NCBI GenBank assembly: GCA_019638595.1
Contig: JAHBTJ010000018.1
Coordinates: forward strand, 62,001-126,000
DNA: 64,000 nucleotides
Reading direction: 5' to 3'
Origin: Chitinophagaceae bacterium
GTDB taxonomy: Bacteria; Bacteroidota; Bacteroidia; Chitinophagales; Chitinophagaceae
The translations under genes were made by a program, and so were the position numbers. This document shows positions 47,892 to 57,643 of this stretch, piece after piece. The notes under the pieces were generated by a model that searched no databases, was not told the origin of the DNA, and saw only the letters and a program-made list of their open reading frames with translations. Each line of letters starts with the position of its first letter. Position 1 is the first letter of the stretch.

Positions 47892-48035
47892 TTATTTAAA
47901 GTACTTGCGAATCCGCTGGTTGGATAAAAGAATACCTGCTATTATGATAAATGTTTTGTTCTTTTTTTTCACACCCCATAGAAGCATAACTAAGGCAACA
48001 AACACTATAGCAAATAGTAAAAAAGAGAAATACAT
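47892..48035 (-). CDS. Small 47-residue membrane protein
   Basis: ATG 48035 to TAA 47892 encodes a short protein with a strong N-terminal hydrophobic helix (FSFLLFAIVFVALVMLLWGV), a KKKNK turn, a second hydrophobic stretch (TFIIIAGILL) and a basic tail (RIRKYFK). The arrangement is that of a small two-helix membrane protein with both ends and the loop positively charged. It occupies the gap between the two FDGxE-family genes on the same strand. No family is recognised. The remaining 250 bp of the gap are AT-rich with no other feature except a hairpin. Confidence 0.5.
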   Translation of the reverse strand: MYFSFLLFAIVFVALVMLLWGVKKKNKTFIIIAGILLSNQRIRKYFK

Positions 48036-48077
48036 ATAATGAAATATTTATGATTCGCTAAATCACCATGGCAGCAT

Positions 48078-48120
48078 AAACACAACAGGTAAATTGATTT
48101 ACCCTGGTGTGTTTTTTGCA
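48078..48120. terminator. Hairpin downstream of the 48142-50547 gene
   Basis: A nested inverted repeat has the core GGTAAAT-TG-ATTTACC with outer AAACACA/TGTGTTT arms. A T-run follows on the plus strand (GTGTTTTTT), whereas the gene it follows is on the minus strand. It may act in both directions. Confidence 0.4.
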
Positions 48121-48141
48121 ATACGTCCCTGCTGGTGCATC

Positions 48142-50547
48142 TCAGGGCCTGCTTATCTTTTCCGGCGCCATCCTTGTTTGATACCGCACCACTACATCAG
48201 GTCGGGAATCCCCGTCCGCCTCACAGGCAAACGACACTGCGGAGGCGCCTTTGGACAACAGTGCTTTTCCCAGGACATTCAATTCAGACAGCACATTATA
48301 ATTTTTATCCGTGAGTGTGGCCCTGCCCTGGTGATCCAGCAGGATGTACTGGTTGGCCTGCAGTTGTCCTTCGATCTTCACCACACCCAAAGGAGTTGTA
48401 AAGGAAGGATTGGCAATGGTTCCCTCCCCTTCTACTTTTATCCGCAGCGTATACGTGCTTTCTCCGGGGCTTTGCCAAACCCAGTCCGCCCCACCCGGCT
48501 GCCCCGGCTGCATTTCAGACAAATTACAACGGAACCGCTCAGAAATGAACAAAGGATATAACAGGAAATTTTTATCATCCTTTTTTTCGAGATGCCACTC
48601 CGTTTCAGGATCTTTCAGTCGTTTTTTTTGATCCTCTGTAAATACATTGGCATAGCGCAGCTCATCCCAGTTTTTCATTGCATCCAGCAGCAGGTCAATC
48701 TGCCCGTGGTTTTTTAATGTTTTCATATTGATGCTCATGGCATACCCCGCATCAAATCCTGCTGACTCTGACAAAGCCCATTCCAGGTCTTCCAGGGAAG
48801 TCGTTTCAAACTTACGTTCCGCCAGCCGTACCAGGAACCATCCCAACATCCGGGGGAACAGGTTCCTCCTGAAATAATCCTGGTTCTTTATCCGGTTGGC
48901 CACCTGCCCTTTGCGCATCTCTTCGCCCCAGGGCTCCCCCCAGTTCATCCGTGTATGAATGTGCCAGAGATAATGATCCAGGCGGCTGGCATCATTGATG
49001 AGGTCTGTTTTATTTTGAAGGCGGTTATAGTATTCCGTTACAAACCGTGCCGTGGCATAATAATCCTGCCCGGTGTACATGCTGCCTTCCAACCCATCAA
49101 AGGAAATTTGTTGTAATCCTGTTTTATTAAAGACTTCCGCAAGGCGATGGGAAAACTCATCCTGCAATTCCAGGTCGGGGAACAGCGTGCGGTACGGGTA
49201 ATCCCATAGCTTGTATAAAGGCTGGCTTTTTTCATGAGCCGCTTTTTGTGTTCCGAACGCGCCCCTGGTGCAGCCGGTAAGCAATACCCGGTCGTCTTTT
49301 TTTTCGACCTTTCCAAAAGTGATAAGCTCATTACCGATTTGCAAAGCATTTAATGTGAGCGGCACACTAAACAAATCGGACGCGTCCACTTCCAATGTGG
49401 TTTGCGTATCATCAATATTACCTGTAAGATTTAGCTGCCCCTGCTTAAGCAATTTTTTGCTGGGCACCGGTGTTACATAACGATCATTGGTCGTTAAAAA
49501 ATTGGATAAGGTATGTACTCCTATTTTGATGCCTTGTCCTGAAGCTTTTTCTACCAGTTTTTTTATTCCCGCATCTCCGCTCTTTGTTAAGGAAGGATTC
49601 CATTCAAAATGTCCCCAGGTTTTAAACGGATCGGGATGGTATAGCGTTTTAAATCCGGCAAGCCGTACTTTATCTAACACGAAATCAAAATCATCTTCAG
49701 AAAAATTGGTAATTAAATAAGATCTCATTGACCCTCTTGAAACTTTGTCCCACTCTCCTTCAATAACGGGGTGGGGCAATCCCTGTTCTAACTCCACTTT
49801 ACCAATTCTGCTCAATATCTGGCTTCGCTTATCTCCAAATAGGGCAATTTTTGAACCGGCAATTCCGGCATCCGTGCCTTTCACCGGAAGTACAAGCGCT
49901 TTTTCGACCTGCTGTACTTTACGGTATTCTGTTTGTGAGCGGTTCCTGGCTGATAATTGAAACACTGTTCCATCTTTTACATCCGTTGCTGCAAAATTGT
50001 AGTATGGTGTACTTGAAACCGATAAGTCGGTGTTAGCTCCTGAATAGTTAAACAAAGTAGCATATGCCCCCGCGTATTCAACAGGTATGCCCCCGTTCGT
50101 TTTTATATTAAGTGCCTGCATGGCAAAAGCCACGTCTGATCCCTGAACTACCCCCACCACTTCGCCCACTACTTCATGCAGCTCCACTTTTACCGGGCCA
50201 AATACTATCGCCTTGTATGCGTCACTGATCTTACTGACCTCGTAGGTAATAGCCTGTTGTTCCTGCCGAACCAGCAGTTCAATAACCTGGTTGTCTTCCA
50301 TTGTAAGCAGGAATTTATTGCCGGTTACTTTTAATGCCCCGGGAAGCACGACCCGCCCGTCTTTCACCGCAGAGATCATTGGATAATTTCCTTTACTGAT
50401 AATTTCCCGCCCTTCTACTTTGACGGAAGTGTAAAATCCTTTGTTGTTGATGACAATAGTTGTAGAAGCTGTTTTCAGCTCCACTGCGTATATCCATTGA
50501 CCGCACAAAATAAAGACCAGGATCATCGCCCATTTTTTACCATTCAT
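48142..50547 (-). CDS. Secreted TIM-barrel-like protein of unknown family (FDGxE family, copy B)
   Basis: This 801-residue exported protein (signal peptide to about residue 21, WIYAVE) parallels the 45470-47755 protein: GLPHPVIEGEW, GIKIGVHTLSNFL, an inserted domain with IGNELITFGKV and CTRGAFGTQKAAHEK (about residues 380-435), PDLELQDEFSHRLAEVF and ISFDGLEG (about 482-489). The insert resembles small beta modules that I associate with phage tail proteins (RGxxGT..H pattern). The C-terminus adds a beta-sandwich-like region (YTLRIKVEGEGTIANPSF). It is likely a carbohydrate-active enzyme. Divergent from an AraC gene, it is probably regulated by it. Confidence 0.65.
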   Translation of the reverse strand: MNGKKWAMILVFILCGQWIYAVELKTASTTIVINNKGFYTSVKVEGREIISKGNYPMISAVKDGRVVLPGALKVTGNKFLLTMEDNQVIELLVRQEQQAITYEVSKISDAYKAIVFGPVKVELHEVVGEVVGVVQGSDVAFAMQALNIKTNGGIPVEYAGAYATLFNYSGANTDLSVSSTPYYNFAATDVKDGTVFQLSARNRSQTEYRKVQQVEKALVLPVKGTDAGIAGSKIALFGDKRSQILSRIGKVELEQGLPHPVIEGEWDKVSRGSMRSYLITNFSEDDFDFVLDKVRLAGFKTLYHPDPFKTWGHFEWNPSLTKSGDAGIKKLVEKASGQGIKIGVHTLSNFLTTNDRYVTPVPSKKLLKQGQLNLTGNIDDTQTTLEVDASDLFSVPLTLNALQIGNELITFGKVEKKDDRVLLTGCTRGAFGTQKAAHEKSQPLYKLWDYPYRTLFPDLELQDEFSHRLAEVFNKTGLQQISFDGLEGSMYTGQDYYATARFVTEYYNRLQNKTDLINDASRLDHYLWHIHTRMNWGEPWGEEMRKGQVANRIKNQDYFRRNLFPRMLGWFLVRLAERKFETTSLEDLEWALSESAGFDAGYAMSINMKTLKNHGQIDLLLDAMKNWDELRYANVFTEDQKKRLKDPETEWHLEKKDDKNFLLYPLFISERFRCNLSEMQPGQPGGADWVWQSPGESTYTLRIKVEGEGTIANPSFTTPLGVVKIEGQLQANQYILLDHQGRATLTDKNYNVLSELNVLGKALLSKGASAVSFACEADGDSRPDVVVRYQTRMAPEKISRP

Positions 50548-50794
50548 ATTTCCTTGTTTAGATTATCAATATACGCTCTTACGCTATAGTTACCTATTTG
50601 AGCCCGTTTTATTTCTTGAATAAATTTCACTGATAAAGCATGTGTAAACCACCACTGATTTGATGGTTTTTAATGCTATTTTATCATAAAGGCGTGTTCC
50701 TGTTCACCTGATACACCTAAATGAAAAACAGGCAGTACTCAAAATTTTAAATTAATTTGGTACTCCTTTTTTCAAGCAAATATTTTAAAAAGTC

Positions 50795-51661
50795 ATGCAA
50801 TACCTGTATGAAAATTTTACGTTTCCACCCAACCAGTCTTTTACTGTGCGGTCTGATATGCTGGAAGTAAAGAAGTACACTACCTTAAAAAGCCATGTGA
50901 ACTTCGAGATCGCATTACTGGAAAACTGTTCCGGCAAACGGTTTATCGGGGATCATATTGAAGACTTTAATGGCACAGAGCTGGTATTGCTTGGCAGCTA
51001 TCTTCCGCATTGCTGGCAATATTACCAGGCTGTTGACCCCATGATACAACCACAGGCTATCATTATTCATTTCTTTCCTGATTTTTTAGGGAAGCAGTTG
51101 CTGGAAAAGCCGGAAGCGAAAGAGTTAAATAAGCTATTCGCCAACGCGGCAAAGGGCATACTGTTTACAGATCAAACCATTCAACGGGCCAAAATAGTGA
51201 TGCAGCAAATGTTGTTTGAAACAGGACTGGGACGGGCGGCGCTGATGTTACGGTTGCTCGATATACTGGCACAGTCAACATCAGCAAAAATTTTATCTTC
51301 CCCTTATTATAATTCCATCGAAACATCGGGCGAAGCGCAAAAAATAAATAAGGTTTTTGATTATATATTTCAAAACTTTAAAGAGAGTATCGCTTTGCAG
51401 GATGTGGCAGACATTATTCCGATGTCAACGGCCGCTTTCTGCCGCTTTTTCAAGCAAAAAACCAACAGGACCCTTACCGACTTTGTAAAAGAAGTACGCA
51501 TCGGGCATGCCGCCAGGCTATTGCTGGAAGGAGTGCACAACGTTACAGAAGCCTGTTACAATAGCGGGTACAATAATATTTCCAATTTCAACAAACATTT
51601 TAAAGAAGTAAAAGGATTATCGCCAAGAGATTTTATGAAACAATACGAATTTTGCAATTAA
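50795..51661 (+). CDS. AraC-family transcriptional regulator
   Basis: The 288-residue protein has an N-terminal cupin-like domain (FEIALLENCSGKRFIGDH) and a C-terminal double helix-turn-helix (IALQDVADIIPMSTAAFCRFFKQKTNRTLTDFVKEVRIGHAARLL and VTEACYNSGYNNISNFNKHFKEVKGLSPRDF). It is the only plus-strand gene within a long minus-strand stretch. It faces the FDGxE gene start upstream across a 247-bp intergenic region. Its stop overlaps the convergent GH38-like stop by 4 bp. It likely controls one or both flanking carbohydrate clusters. Confidence 0.9.
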   Translation: MQYLYENFTFPPNQSFTVRSDMLEVKKYTTLKSHVNFEIALLENCSGKRFIGDHIEDFNGTELVLLGSYLPHCWQYYQAVDPMIQPQAIIIHFFPDFLGKQLLEKPEAKELNKLFANAAKGILFTDQTIQRAKIVMQQMLFETGLGRAALMLRLLDILAQSTSAKILSSPYYNSIETSGEAQKINKVFDYIFQNFKESIALQDVADIIPMSTAAFCRFFKQKTNRTLTDFVKEVRIGHAARLLLEGVHNVTEACYNSGYNNISNFNKHFKEVKGLSPRDFMKQYEFCN

Positions 51662-54306
51662 TGCAGGATAAAGCTCATGGGACTAAATTTCGACAATAAA
51701 ACAGTAAAGCTATTGTTTTTAACAGATATCTTCTTCCCTGTTATTTCGCCCCGGAGATTAACCGGGACAGCGTATTTAATTTTCATGGAACGGGGTAACC
51801 TGATCGTTACGGGAGCATCGGCGCCCGCTTGTTCCCATACACGCAGCAAGGTTCCTTTGTTCTCATTTGCATTGGAACCAAATGCCGTTACCAGCACGCC
51901 TTTTCTTGAAACACTTAGCCCCTCTTGCATAGCAGGTAACTTACCAGATGCATTATCAGCAATAGCCGCCAGCAATGGCAACCTGGCATCCCAGGATTGA
52001 ACGGCAAGATCTTCCACCGCATTTGCATTTTTCGCAACAGGCCAAAAGCGCACCCTTTCACTCCAGGAGCCATCCTGCCAAAGAGGAAAATTGGTATTCC
52101 ACATATTGTTATAAAGATTCACAAAAACAGTGGGCTTTTGCGGAACAAAGTCCATGCTCCAATGCCATAGTCCCGGCTTATCAAGAGAAACCAGTGGCGC
52201 ATCAACAGGACAAAGGCCCACACCCGCGTCACTCCCCGAAACAGCAACTCCCGTTGTAACGGCATATAAATGGCGGTTGGTTCCCGGAACAACATCAGCA
52301 GCAGGATTAACAGGAGCCCCCAGCCGGCCAAGTGTAAAAAAAGGATCCTGAATATGGAACGGGAAACAGAGCCAGCCTCCCTCGGGATGTTTGTCAGCAG
52401 TTTTTGTATCCACTTTCCACGTTACGTCAACATACGGCGTATATTCAGCAAATGAAAAGCTGATCGTATATCCCCCGGCTAACCCTTTACAATCAGAAGC
52501 GATCAGGGTAACGGTGGTTTCTATAGCTGATCTTGCAATATTCATTTTCCAGCCGGCGGGAGTTATAGCCATATAGGGCACCTGCGTTTCATCCGGCATG
52601 CCGGGTTTACCGATATCATTCAGCCCCCAGCCTTCCTGCAACCGGGAATACTTATTAAAAAAACGGTCAAACACTTCTTTTTTGCTGAACCGCTCATGCA
52701 AAAACTGCCCTACTACATAAGGACTTGTTTGATCTACCCATTCCCTTCCCGTAGCTTTTTCAATTAAAGAACGGATGCCGGCTTTTTCAAGATCAAAGCT
52801 GGCAATGAAATAGCGGGTCTCTATTTTTGCAGTATTTTCTTCCACTGGTTTATCTGCCTTAAAGGATATTGTTTTATACCCGTTTGCAGGAACATCTTCT
52901 GCCAATACCCTGCATCCATCCACTTCAACAATACCCGATCTCTTCCACGGGAGCGCATTATATACAACCACGCTTTTGCCTTCTGTTTTAACAGACGATG
53001 ACAACAGTTGCAGCCTGTCGTTTAATTCTTTATTCACAATTGATGCCGCGGTATTGGCATAGTTACGGTTATCGTCATACGACTGAAGCCATTTCCGTTT
53101 ACTGCCGCGGGGCAGCTTTGAATAATCTCCATCAGCGGGCAGCGGTTCATTTTCCATATCGGTCATCCATTGTTTCCATGCATCGCCGTATAAGCGCCTG
53201 GGGCCGTACTCTGCATTCATGCCCCATGTATGCTCGCTGTAAAGCAGGCTTTGCTCATAGGCTTTAGCAAGCTGCCCTGATAAGCTGTTTGTCCGCACAC
53301 CCCAGTAACGAAGATGAGTATCAAAAGCTTCCAGCGCCGGTTCAAGCGGGCGCACATTTCTCGCTGCTTTTGTTGCCTGTGGCATTGACATAACCCCATG
53401 GATCCATGTATCCGGCATATCGCCTTTTACCACCGGCAATTCGGGTTGCTCCGCCAGCACTGCTTTCGCAAAATCGTCAAGCGTTCCAAAATGCACTTTT
53501 ACACCAGGCATTTTGTCCTCGTATTGTTTTCTCCACCTGGCTACTTCTTCAGGCGAGGGCGGCCCATGATTATCGCCGGCCATGATCATTGACAAATAAT
53601 TTTTACAGGGCCAATCGGCAGGCGGCAAAAAGCTGCTGCCATAATCAATAGTATAGCCGCACAGTATCTTCGAACCATCTGCTCCCTGCCACCAAAACAG
53701 TTGCGGCACACGGGGGTATTGACTTGCCGGGTTAACACCTATATGCAAAAATTCTATTCCTGCATGATGCAATAATGTAGGAAGTACCCAGCTATGCGAA
53801 GGAACATCCGTCATCTTAGCAGCAACGGGAAGCGGAAGCCCGTATTCTTTACAAACATTGCTGCTATAAGAAAGGCTGCGTACCAGGTCTTCCAGGTCCT
53901 GCGATTCGGTATGCGTTGAAAAAGCCAGCGCGTGGGGTGTAAGCATTCCATCCCTTACAGCCTGTTCAATCTTTTTTTTCCTGTCGGGATCCTGTTTGGT
54001 ACCAAGCATTTGCGCATATAACGGCCACCCCGGTACTGTCCATACAAACTGATTTTCCTTAGGCAGCCCTTTATTGGCTTCCATAACTGTAAGCGATTTG
54101 TCCATCATTTCAGTACGGTATCGCTGAAAAACATTTTCGGCAAGATCGGTAAAGCCAAGATCGAAATGGCTTTTCACCACGATCCAGACATCCGTAACCT
54201 TGCCGGAGACCGTATTATCCTGCGTGGTAGCATCGCCTGCAAAAAACAGACACGCTGTAAGTACCAATAATTTCAATTTCCCCGGTAATAGATACTTCTG
54301 TTGCAT
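51658..54306 (-). CDS. Secreted GH38-like (alpha-mannosidase-type) glycosidase, DUF5054
   Basis: The frame opens at 54348; ATG 54306 gives the best signal peptide (MQQKYLLPGKLKLLVLTACL), leaving 882 residues. The N-terminal barrel has the GH38 zinc motif SHFDLGFTD (His and Asp ligands) and later FSTHTESQDLEDLVRSL and SHSWVLPTLLHHAGIEFLHIG. A three-helix region and large beta-sandwich domains follow (VVVYNALPWKRSGIVEVDG). The family matches DUF5054-containing GH38 relatives; the sugar specificity is uncertain. The gene ends the minus-strand operon that starts at the aldo/keto reductase. Confidence 0.85.
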   Translation of the reverse strand: MQQKYLLPGKLKLLVLTACLFFAGDATTQDNTVSGKVTDVWIVVKSHFDLGFTDLAENVFQRYRTEMMDKSLTVMEANKGLPKENQFVWTVPGWPLYAQMLGTKQDPDRKKKIEQAVRDGMLTPHALAFSTHTESQDLEDLVRSLSYSSNVCKEYGLPLPVAAKMTDVPSHSWVLPTLLHHAGIEFLHIGVNPASQYPRVPQLFWWQGADGSKILCGYTIDYGSSFLPPADWPCKNYLSMIMAGDNHGPPSPEEVARWRKQYEDKMPGVKVHFGTLDDFAKAVLAEQPELPVVKGDMPDTWIHGVMSMPQATKAARNVRPLEPALEAFDTHLRYWGVRTNSLSGQLAKAYEQSLLYSEHTWGMNAEYGPRRLYGDAWKQWMTDMENEPLPADGDYSKLPRGSKRKWLQSYDDNRNYANTAASIVNKELNDRLQLLSSSVKTEGKSVVVYNALPWKRSGIVEVDGCRVLAEDVPANGYKTISFKADKPVEENTAKIETRYFIASFDLEKAGIRSLIEKATGREWVDQTSPYVVGQFLHERFSKKEVFDRFFNKYSRLQEGWGLNDIGKPGMPDETQVPYMAITPAGWKMNIARSAIETTVTLIASDCKGLAGGYTISFSFAEYTPYVDVTWKVDTKTADKHPEGGWLCFPFHIQDPFFTLGRLGAPVNPAADVVPGTNRHLYAVTTGVAVSGSDAGVGLCPVDAPLVSLDKPGLWHWSMDFVPQKPTVFVNLYNNMWNTNFPLWQDGSWSERVRFWPVAKNANAVEDLAVQSWDARLPLLAAIADNASGKLPAMQEGLSVSRKGVLVTAFGSNANENKGTLLRVWEQAGADAPVTIRLPRSMKIKYAVPVNLRGEITGKKISVKNNSFTVLLSKFSPMSFILH

Positions 54307-54398
54307 AAGTAATTTTTTTGTGTAACCCATATTCCTGTTTGTCACCATACGCTAACGCTTGTTTCTGGGATAATCAACATTGATCGTCTGCGAGCTGT

Positions 54399-54848
54399 CT
54401 ATTCCGCCGGATTATCGAACCGGTAAAACGGCTTTGCTTCAACCCATGTTTGCCCGGACAATGTTCCCTGCACACCTTGCTGATAAGCGTTCATCAGCTT
54501 ATTCCATTCCGCGCAACGCGCATCGGATGCCTCAGCGTTCTTACCCATTTCGTCTAAATCTGCCCCCACAGGTACTGTGATCTTCATTACCAGCAAATGA
54601 TCATAACGGTAAAGCACAATTTTTCTATACCCTGCTTTTTTAAATCCGGCTTCTACCTCCGGCCATACCTGTTTGTGATAATCAAGGTATTCCTGTAGTT
54701 TCAACGAATCGCTTACTATGTTCACTACAAACACCCTGTCTTCTGATTCCTGCATTCCTTTTACTTCTTCCCGTTTTTGAGCGCAACCTGTTACCAGGAA
54801 TACCACAAAAAATATTATCCCTGGCAGGTTAAAGATCATTTTTTTCAT
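54399..54848 (-). CDS. L-rhamnose/L-fucose mutarotase-like lipoprotein
   Basis: RhaM-type mutarotases are cytoplasmic proteins of about 105 residues. This one has 149 because it starts with a lipoprotein signal (MKKMIFNLPGIIFFVVFLVTGC) and a linker. The RhaM-like core is recognisable: YLDYHKQVWPEVEAGFKKAGY with the catalytic-type histidine, LYRYDHLLVMKI, and CAEWNKLMNAYQ. It would interconvert alpha and beta anomers of a 6-deoxyhexose in the periplasm. It lies between the GH38-like gene and the sodium:solute symporter, so it may prepare the anomer that the symporter prefers. Confidence 0.85.
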   Translation of the reverse strand: MKKMIFNLPGIIFFVVFLVTGCAQKREEVKGMQESEDRVFVVNIVSDSLKLQEYLDYHKQVWPEVEAGFKKAGYRKIVLYRYDHLLVMKITVPVGADLDEMGKNAEASDARCAEWNKLMNAYQQGVQGTLSGQTWVEAKPFYRFDNPAE

Positions 54849-54902
54849 ACCGGATCATTTAATTCTTTATAATCAATATTACGAGCATTCAACAATTTAT
54901 TA

Positions 54903-56453
54903 TTACCTGAAAACAAAATAAATCGCTCCCATTACCAGGGCAAGCAGCCCCCACCTTATCCATACCGCTTTGGGTTGATGTCCCGCTTTTTTGTTGGTTT
55001 CTACCAACGATGGAAGATAGTGCTGTTCATTAGGCTTAGTGAACAGGGTTACCAACACGATCACAATAGCAAACGCTGCAAACAAATAAACAGACAGGAG
55101 AAGAAAATGCGGCCAAAAACCTTTGTACGGGTATCCCAGCACGTGGCATAACCCCACAATAACCGAAATCAGCCCACCACCATATAAAACAGTTTCCGCG
55201 GCAATGCTGTTAACACGTTTCCATATAATGCCTGCTAAAAAAACCACCGACAAGGGAGGCGCCAATATAGACACCAACCCCTGGGTCAGTTCAAAAAAGT
55301 CTTTACCGGAATGAGAAAACAGGTAAGCGATACATACGGCCAGCGCCGCCGCGATCCAGGTAAGCCATTTACCTATTTGCAATTTGCGGCCTTCCGTCAT
55401 ATGCCTGAATTTTGCCGCCACATCGAGTGTAAAAACGGTACTGAATGAATTTAGTCCGGACGATACCGTATCAACCAATGCGGCAACCAACGCGGCAATG
55501 CACAAGCCAAGCAAGCCGTGCGGCATCAACTGTGTTACAAGCGTTATATATGCATTATCGGGTTGCGTTTCTTTAAACAATACAAAGCACATGATACCGG
55601 GAAAAATAAAGATGAGCGGCATTATTATTTTGAGCGCCGCTATGAACATGGCGCCGTATTGCCCTTCTTTCAGGTTTTTTGCCGCCAGTACTTTTTGTAC
55701 AATGGTTTGGTCGGCACACCAATAATAAATGGCCACTACGGGGTAGCCTGCCAGGATAGCCACCCATGAGTATTCCGGGTCGGAAGCCGGGCGGAACAGC
55801 TTCCAGTAGCCGGGCGGAACAGCCTCTGCCAAAGCCTTCACCCCGCCAATTTTTTTTAATGCCAGCCAGGTGAGTATAACAGAGGAAAAGATGATAATGA
55901 GCGATTGAAAAATGCCTGTGCGTACCACCGCTTTTAATCCGCCAATGGAAGTAAAGCTGGCGGCAATTATGGCAATAATGATGACCGACCTCATTAACGG
56001 CCATTGAAATACCTGGGAGATAATAAGCCCCCCTGCATACATGGCGCTGCCCAGCCACACAAACAGGATGGAGATCAGGCTGTAGATGATAAGAAAATTA
56101 TACGATCGTTTTCCAAAACGCAGCAAGAGGAACTGTGGTACGGTAGTTACTTTGGTTGCCATATAATGCGGCAGGAAAAACATGGCAAGCAACATCAAAA
56201 ATATCCAGGCCAGCCATTCGAAATTGCTGCCTACAACCCCCTGCGAGAAACCAATGCTTGCAAAACCGATCAACATCGTAGGACCGGCATTGGCACTAAA
56301 AAGTGAAAATCCAATTTGCCACCATTTAAGCGACCTGCCTCCTAAAAAAATATCAGCGGTTTGTTTCTTGCTGATGTAAAAGCCAAAAGCAAAAAGCAAA
56401 ATCACGTAAGCAAGCAGTACCAGATAGTCAAGCGTAGCAATCGTTACATTCAC
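54903..56453 (-). CDS. Sodium:solute symporter (SSS family)
   Basis: This 516-residue inner-membrane protein has about 13 hydrophobic helices. Its SSS-family segments include FGFYISKKQTADIFLGGRSLKWW, FSLFSANAGPTMLIGFASIGFSQG and ALVAALVDTVSSGLNSFSTVFTLD, the last near the conserved sodium site. SSS proteins import sugars, amino acids or similar solutes with sodium. Its neighbours (mutarotase, sugar-acid dehydratase, aldose dehydrogenase-like reductase) suggest a deoxysugar or aldose substrate. It is separated from the dehydratase gene by 17 bp. Confidence 0.92.
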   Translation of the reverse strand: MNVTIATLDYLVLLAYVILLFAFGFYISKKQTADIFLGGRSLKWWQIGFSLFSANAGPTMLIGFASIGFSQGVVGSNFEWLAWIFLMLLAMFFLPHYMATKVTTVPQFLLLRFGKRSYNFLIIYSLISILFVWLGSAMYAGGLIISQVFQWPLMRSVIIIAIIAASFTSIGGLKAVVRTGIFQSLIIIFSSVILTWLALKKIGGVKALAEAVPPGYWKLFRPASDPEYSWVAILAGYPVVAIYYWCADQTIVQKVLAAKNLKEGQYGAMFIAALKIIMPLIFIFPGIMCFVLFKETQPDNAYITLVTQLMPHGLLGLCIAALVAALVDTVSSGLNSFSTVFTLDVAAKFRHMTEGRKLQIGKWLTWIAAALAVCIAYLFSHSGKDFFELTQGLVSILAPPLSVVFLAGIIWKRVNSIAAETVLYGGGLISVIVGLCHVLGYPYKGFWPHFLLLSVYLFAAFAIVIVLVTLFTKPNEQHYLPSLVETNKKAGHQPKAVWIRWGLLALVMGAIYFVFR

Positions 56454-56470
56454 AACAAACAGATTAAAGT

Positions 56471-57643
56471 TTACATGGTAACAACAGGATGATATTGGGC
56501 TACCTGGTTATTTTGCCAGCTCCGGGAACCTGCAAGCAGGTCTTTTTCCCTGCAATAATCCCAGTCAATACGAACAGGCAAACCCGCTGTATCCGGCAGC
56601 TCAAACATCCCGTTTTTCAATTTGGGATACACGGAAAAATATTTTTCCAATCCCGACAGTAATGAATGTAAATATTCAACCCTGCATGCTTCAGATGCCG
56701 AAGCGATAAATGATGCAGTAAACCATGAATAAGCACCCGACGAGAATTCAATCCTTTCTTTAGCAGCCAGGTCCCGCACCCGCATCCATTCTTTCACGCC
56801 GCTTATTTGCGTGGGCGCCGGTTGCAAATGGCGCACGCCTGCATTCACTAAAGCAGGAAATACCAAAGCAGAACGTTCCGATTCACCATACGCTATTTCC
56901 AGTGTTGTGCTTTTGCACAATTGTGCGATCTGGTCGAGCGAAGCGGAATGTATGGGTTCTTCCAGCCATGCTATATCTTCACTTCCTGCCATCTCTATAA
57001 ATCGCAATGCCTGTTCGCCATTCCATATCTGGTTGGCATCCACAGCAAGCCTTATATTCCTGCCTAAAAGATTTCTTACAAACTTCACCCGGTCCGCATC
57101 CTCTTTTATTTTCGTCCCGAAATCTTTCCCCACTTTCATTTTATAACAGTCAACGCCTGCGTTCAAAAAGAAGCCTACCTCCGCTTCCAGCTCTTTCAGC
57201 GAATAATTGGTACCTCCCCCGCTGCCATACATTTTCACCTGGTTCCTGCGGGCATTCAAATATTGATGGAGTGGTATCCCCTTTCGCCTTGCGGCTAAAT
57301 CGTGCAGGGCAATATCTACCTGTCCTAACAGCGCAGCCGCGGGTCCGCGGAAGCCTTCATTGCGTATTGCCCAGTACATGCGGTGATACAGCGTTTGATA
57401 AGAAGCATTATGGGTATGAAATAAAATCGGCAGCAAACAGGTTTCAAAAATATTATTGTAAGAATGAAATACCGGGGCTTCACCCGTAAACCCGTTGTCA
57501 TCTTCAATACTCAGCATTGCAATTCCGTAACTTTGAAAAGGGCCCATCGTTGAATCCTCAAACGGCACAACGGCTTTTACCGGCTTTAAAATCCTGATGC
57601 AGGCTTTTGTTATATTAAAAACTTCATCGTCTATTGTGTACAT
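56471..57643 (-). CDS. Enolase-superfamily sugar-acid dehydratase (MR/MLE type)
   Basis: The 390-residue protein has the N-terminal capping domain and the barrel of the mandelate racemase/muconate-lactonising subgroup. Visible are the base motif CYKMKVGK (K168, K170), metal ligands D202 (VDANQ), E228 (WLEEP) and E254 (YGESE), and AAALLGQVDIALHDLAAR before them. Such enzymes dehydrate aldonic acids such as L-fuconate or L-rhamnonate, or cycloisomerise and epimerise related acids. The gene follows the aldo/keto reductase with a 13-bp overlap, supporting oxidation to a sugar acid followed by dehydration. The exact substrate is an inference. Confidence 0.86.
   Translation of the reverse strand: MYTIDDEVFNITKACIRILKPVKAVVPFEDSTMGPFQSYGIAMLSIEDDNGFTGEAPVFHSYNNIFETCLLPILFHTHNASYQTLYHRMYWAIRNEGFRGPAAALLGQVDIALHDLAARRKGIPLHQYLNARRNQVKMYGSGGGTNYSLKELEAEVGFFLNAGVDCYKMKVGKDFGTKIKEDADRVKFVRNLLGRNIRLAVDANQIWNGEQALRFIEMAGSEDIAWLEEPIHSASLDQIAQLCKSTTLEIAYGESERSALVFPALVNAGVRHLQPAPTQISGVKEWMRVRDLAAKERIEFSSGAYSWFTASFIASASEACRVEYLHSLLSGLEKYFSVYPKLKNGMFELPDTAGLPVRIDWDYCREKDLLAGSRSWQNNQVAQYHPVVTM

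Noticed and set aside
55573..56058. 161-codon minus-strand open frame
   Set aside because: It is an alternative frame within the sodium:solute symporter gene; the composition is not protein-like.
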